Positions 63,951 through 64,000 of a stretch of DNA of 64,000 nt are shown piece after piece. Under the pieces are notes generated by a model. It was not told where the DNA came from and ran no database searches. It worked only from the letters and a program-made list of their open reading frames with translations. Made by a program: the position numbers and the translations under genes. Positions within the stretch are counted from its first letter, which is position 1, and each line of letters begins with the position of its first letter. The DNA comes from Odiellus spinosus (taxonomy: Eukaryota > Arthropoda > Arachnida > Opiliones > Phalangiidae), in assembly GCA_963920705.1 (NCBI GenBank), contig OY987232.1, positions 15,005,726 to 15,069,725 of the forward strand. Direction: 5' to 3'.

Positions 63951-63995
63951 CATTTCGCCCAATTTATTTTCGCCCAATTTCATTTCGCCCAGTTT
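63951..63995 (+). repeat. Three tandem 15-bp units of CATTTCGCCCAATTT type
   Basis: Units at 63,951, 63,966 and 63,981 differ by one or two bases. The array may continue past the right edge and could be the terminus of a dispersed element. Confidence 0.7.
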
Positions 63996-64000
63996 CTTTT

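Overview
The window looks like animal nuclear DNA. The supporting signs are a C2H2 zinc-finger gene with TGEKP-type linkers, an ankyrin-repeat gene with a GT-AG intron, AT-rich intergenic DNA, several short inverted-repeat transposons, and no bacterial-style operons. A TTAGG/TTCGG tract and the MITE-like elements hint at an arthropod or another small invertebrate. This is weak evidence and I do not name a species.

Region 1 (1-54,995, minus strand) dominates the window. It holds one reading frame with no stop codon that I could find. The frame is closed only by a TAA at 55,060-55,062 and runs off the left edge. It encodes at least 18,331 residues of a Ser/Thr/Pro-rich, mucin-like protein. The order from the N-terminus is: a non-repetitive basic region (about 54,995-54,020); degenerate modules carrying an LC[PA]YH motif (54,020-51,600); seven near-identical 93-residue modules (51,600-49,640); further LCPYH modules (to about 47,950); and roughly a thousand copies of a 14-residue (42-bp) repeat, consensus STSTPSITSETST plus one variable residue (to about 680). 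A few LC[PA]YH modules are interspersed in the last part. The core (about 47.3-11.3 kb) is strongly homogenised with nested duplications, and the flanks are diverged. Every duplication offset I measured is a multiple of three. Upstream, a putative first exon (55,469-55,307) encodes a signal peptide or signal anchor and can be joined in phase to an acceptor at 54,996. The long plus-strand frames in this region are antisense shadows of the repeat.

Region 2 (55.5-57.0 kb) is the divergent intergenic space between the mucin-like gene and the zinc-finger gene. It contains a non-autonomous, hAT-like element (16-bp inverted ends, 8-bp target duplication).

Region 3 (57,008-58,447, plus) is an apparently intronless 479-residue C2H2 zinc-finger protein with an internal four-to-five-finger duplication and one decayed finger. 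Region 4 (58.5-61.8 kb) has no convincing gene but has three inverted-repeat or foldback elements. Region 5 (61,825 to the right edge, plus) is the 5' part of an ankyrin-repeat gene with two recognisable exons. Its 1.2-kb intron contains another foldback, and the gene continues beyond the window.

The three genes show no obvious functional link. The mucin-like gene is the exceptional object: a secreted or surface glycoprotein candidate encoded by what appears to be a single exon of at least 55 kb.
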